From positions 1-15,905 of the forward strand of contig JAUVRN010000010.1 in NCBI GenBank assembly GCA_030597645.1: DNA of 15,905 nt. Reading direction: 5' to 3'. Below, piece after piece: positions 14,992-15,905 of this stretch (positions are counted from its first letter, which is position 1; each line of letters begins with the position of its first letter). A program made the position numbers and the translations under genes. Below the pieces are notes generated by a model, which was not told the origin of the DNA, searched no databases, and saw only the letters and a program-made list of their open reading frames with translations. The stretch is from Candidatus Zixiibacteriota bacterium (GTDB taxonomy: Bacteria > Zixibacteria > MSB-5A5 > JAUVRN01).

Positions 14992-15632
14992 TCGGAGCGG
15001 CCCCAGCGACGTGTGTGCAGCAACAGTTCCGCGCGCCGGAGATCTTCGGGGGTATTGATGTTGAAGAAGGTGAGTCCCTCGGGATCGAATTTGAGTGCTT
15101 CCGCATACGGCACTACGCGGACGTTGGCGTAGCTGGGCAGCCGGAACAGCTGCCATATGCCTTCGGCCTGCATTTGCCGGACCGCAGCGAGACAGGTGTA
15201 CCGGTAGAATCCGACCAGGGGTTCCGCCTTGACGGGTCCCATGCAATAGACGGCGTCGTAATGCGGAGCAAACCGGGCCAGGTATTCGATCAGGGAGGGT
15301 TCGATAAATGGATTGTCGACGGCGGTGACGAACAGCATGGGATGGTACGCGTGGGCGAGCGCCGTTTCGAGGCCGCACAACGGTCCCCGGTGCGGAGCGT
15401 TGTCGATGACCACCCGGCCGGGAAAATCGGCGTACGGTGCGAGCTGATTGGTGACGAGCATCACGTCATCGGCCAGCTGTGTCACGCTGTGCCGAACCCG
15501 GTCCACGAGTCGCATCCCCGCCAGGGTGGCGAACGCTTTGTTCTTGCCCATGCGCGTGGAGCGACCGCCGGCGAGGATCGCGGCCGAGAGCCCTTCCGGA
15601 CCCTGTGGTGCGAGTGGTGTGCTGTCTTCCAT
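14988..15632 (-). CDS. mobA: Molybdenum cofactor guanylyltransferase MobA
   Basis: A 214-residue protein. It transfers GMP from GTP to molybdopterin to make the guanine dinucleotide form. The nucleotidyltransferase signature LAGGRSTRMGKNKA (20-33) is intact, with R27 and K32, followed by GPLCGL (83-88), the metal-site motif VDNPF (105-109, D106) and the C-terminal NINTPEDL (191-198). The length fits the family. It starts at ATG 15632, two nt after the stop of the CBS-domain gene, with AGGA immediately before the start, which is too close to be a good ribosome site. The stop overlaps moeA as GTGA. A cytidylyltransferase (MocA-like) specificity cannot be excluded by eye, but MobB alongside favours the guanine form. 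Confidence 0.9.
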   Translation of the reverse strand: MEDSTPLAPQGPEGLSAAILAGGRSTRMGKNKAFATLAGMRLVDRVRHSVTQLADDVMLVTNQLAPYADFPGRVVIDNAPHRGPLCGLETALAHAYHPMLFVTAVDNPFIEPSLIEYLARFAPHYDAVYCMGPVKAEPLVGFYRYTCLAAVRQMQAEGIWQLFRLPSYANVRVVPYAEALKFDPEGLTFFNINTPEDLRRAELLLHTRRWGRSE

Positions 15633-15634
15633 TC

Positions 15635-15905
15635 CTATGGCTCTGCGATCCGATCCAGGAGCTTCTTATTGTAATACGAAGTGACGGCTTCGCGCCGCAA
15701 GATTCCGACCAGCCGGCTACCGCCCTTGCGATCGACCACGGGCATAGCCTCGTAGCCGCCCGGCCCCAGGCGCTCCAGGGCGTCCTCGATCCTCTCCTCC
15801 TGGTCGAGCCAGGGCACCTCGGTATGAGCCAGATCGCGGGCGATGATCAGGTCTCCGGGGACCTGTCCCGTGATGAGCTGCCGCACATCCTGAATGCCCA
15901 GCGTG
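15635..15905 (-). CDS. CBS-domain protein, C-terminal part (partial; possibly a ClC-type channel)
   Basis: An open frame enters from the right edge and ends at TAG 15635-15637, giving about 89 residues. They form a CBS-like region: RDLAHTEVPWLDQEERIEDALERL, then YEAMPVVDRKGGSRLVGILRREAVTSYYNKKLL, where MPVVD and LVGIL are typical CBS strands. A tail ending in SYYNKKLLDRIAEP resembles the ends of ClC chloride-channel CBS modules, but this is weak evidence because the membrane part is outside the window. It could equally be a KefB/TrkA-like or stand-alone CBS protein. It precedes mobA by 2 nt, so it is probably the first visible gene of this operon. Confidence 0.75.
   Translation of the reverse strand, partial: TLGIQDVRQLITGQVPGDLIIARDLAHTEVPWLDQEERIEDALERLGPGGYEAMPVVDRKGGSRLVGILRREAVTSYYNKKLLDRIAEP

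Noticed and set aside
14992..15378. N-terminal extension of the moeA frame
   Set aside because: Lies within mobA, has no MoeA similarity and would give an overlong protein; GTG 14991 gives the normal length and a GTGA overlap.

Overview
The window looks like a chromosomal segment from a GC-rich, Gram-negative, probably uncultured bacterium. The evidence for a double membrane is an outer-membrane beta-barrel gene (3437-5107) with an Omp85-like RGY motif and a terminal phenylalanine. The mix of an RsbV/W/U-type switch, an eukaryotic-type Ser/Thr kinase beside a TPR protein, and a PqqD-M50-HlyD fusion would suit an FCB-group or Eisenbacteria/Latescibacteria-like lineage, but the sequence alone cannot fix the phylum. 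Coding density is very high and no tRNA, rRNA, IS element or CRISPR array was seen.

Plus strand, 1-5107: a compact array of a STAS anti-sigma-factor antagonist (3' end only), a GHKL anti-sigma kinase, a polytopic membrane SpoIIE/RsbU-type PP2C phosphatase with a GAF domain, a zinc-ribbon Nudix hydrolase (4-nt GTGA overlap), and a secreted protein combining bactofilin-like beta repeats with an Omp85/BamA-like barrel end. The first three form a complete partner-switching module. Plus strand, 5223-10547: a second signalling cluster with a soluble GAF-PAS histidine kinase, a Ser/Thr kinase starting directly after its stop codon, and an 873-residue protein with a degenerate P-loop NTPase region and TPR repeats. 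Kinase and TPR gene are in the same frame, separated by one TAG and 25 open codons, so they look like a split (or interrupted) kinase-STAND-TPR protein.

Minus strand, 15905 down to 10993: the C-terminal CBS part of a protein (possibly a ClC-type channel), then mobA, moeA and mobB for molybdenum-cofactor biosynthesis and nucleotide attachment, then a PqqD-M50 protease-HlyD fusion. Junctions are 2-nt gaps or GTGA overlaps, so this is one operon. The fusion's start is uncertain.

The most interesting part is the 445-bp region between the two convergent blocks (10548-10992). On the minus strand it holds a candidate promoter, two dyads, a structured leader of about 158 nt, a 10-nt perfect Shine-Dalgarno, a 26-codon ORF starting with GTG and a strong intrinsic terminator. 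The first 18 nt of the predicted transcript can pair with the start-codon region of the small ORF (16 of 18 positions). The small ORF lies just downstream of a gene whose PqqD, S2P-protease and HlyD domains would suit peptide recognition, cleavage and export, so a previously undescribed small-peptide system is the main hypothesis here. It is an inference and needs homologue and transcript evidence.
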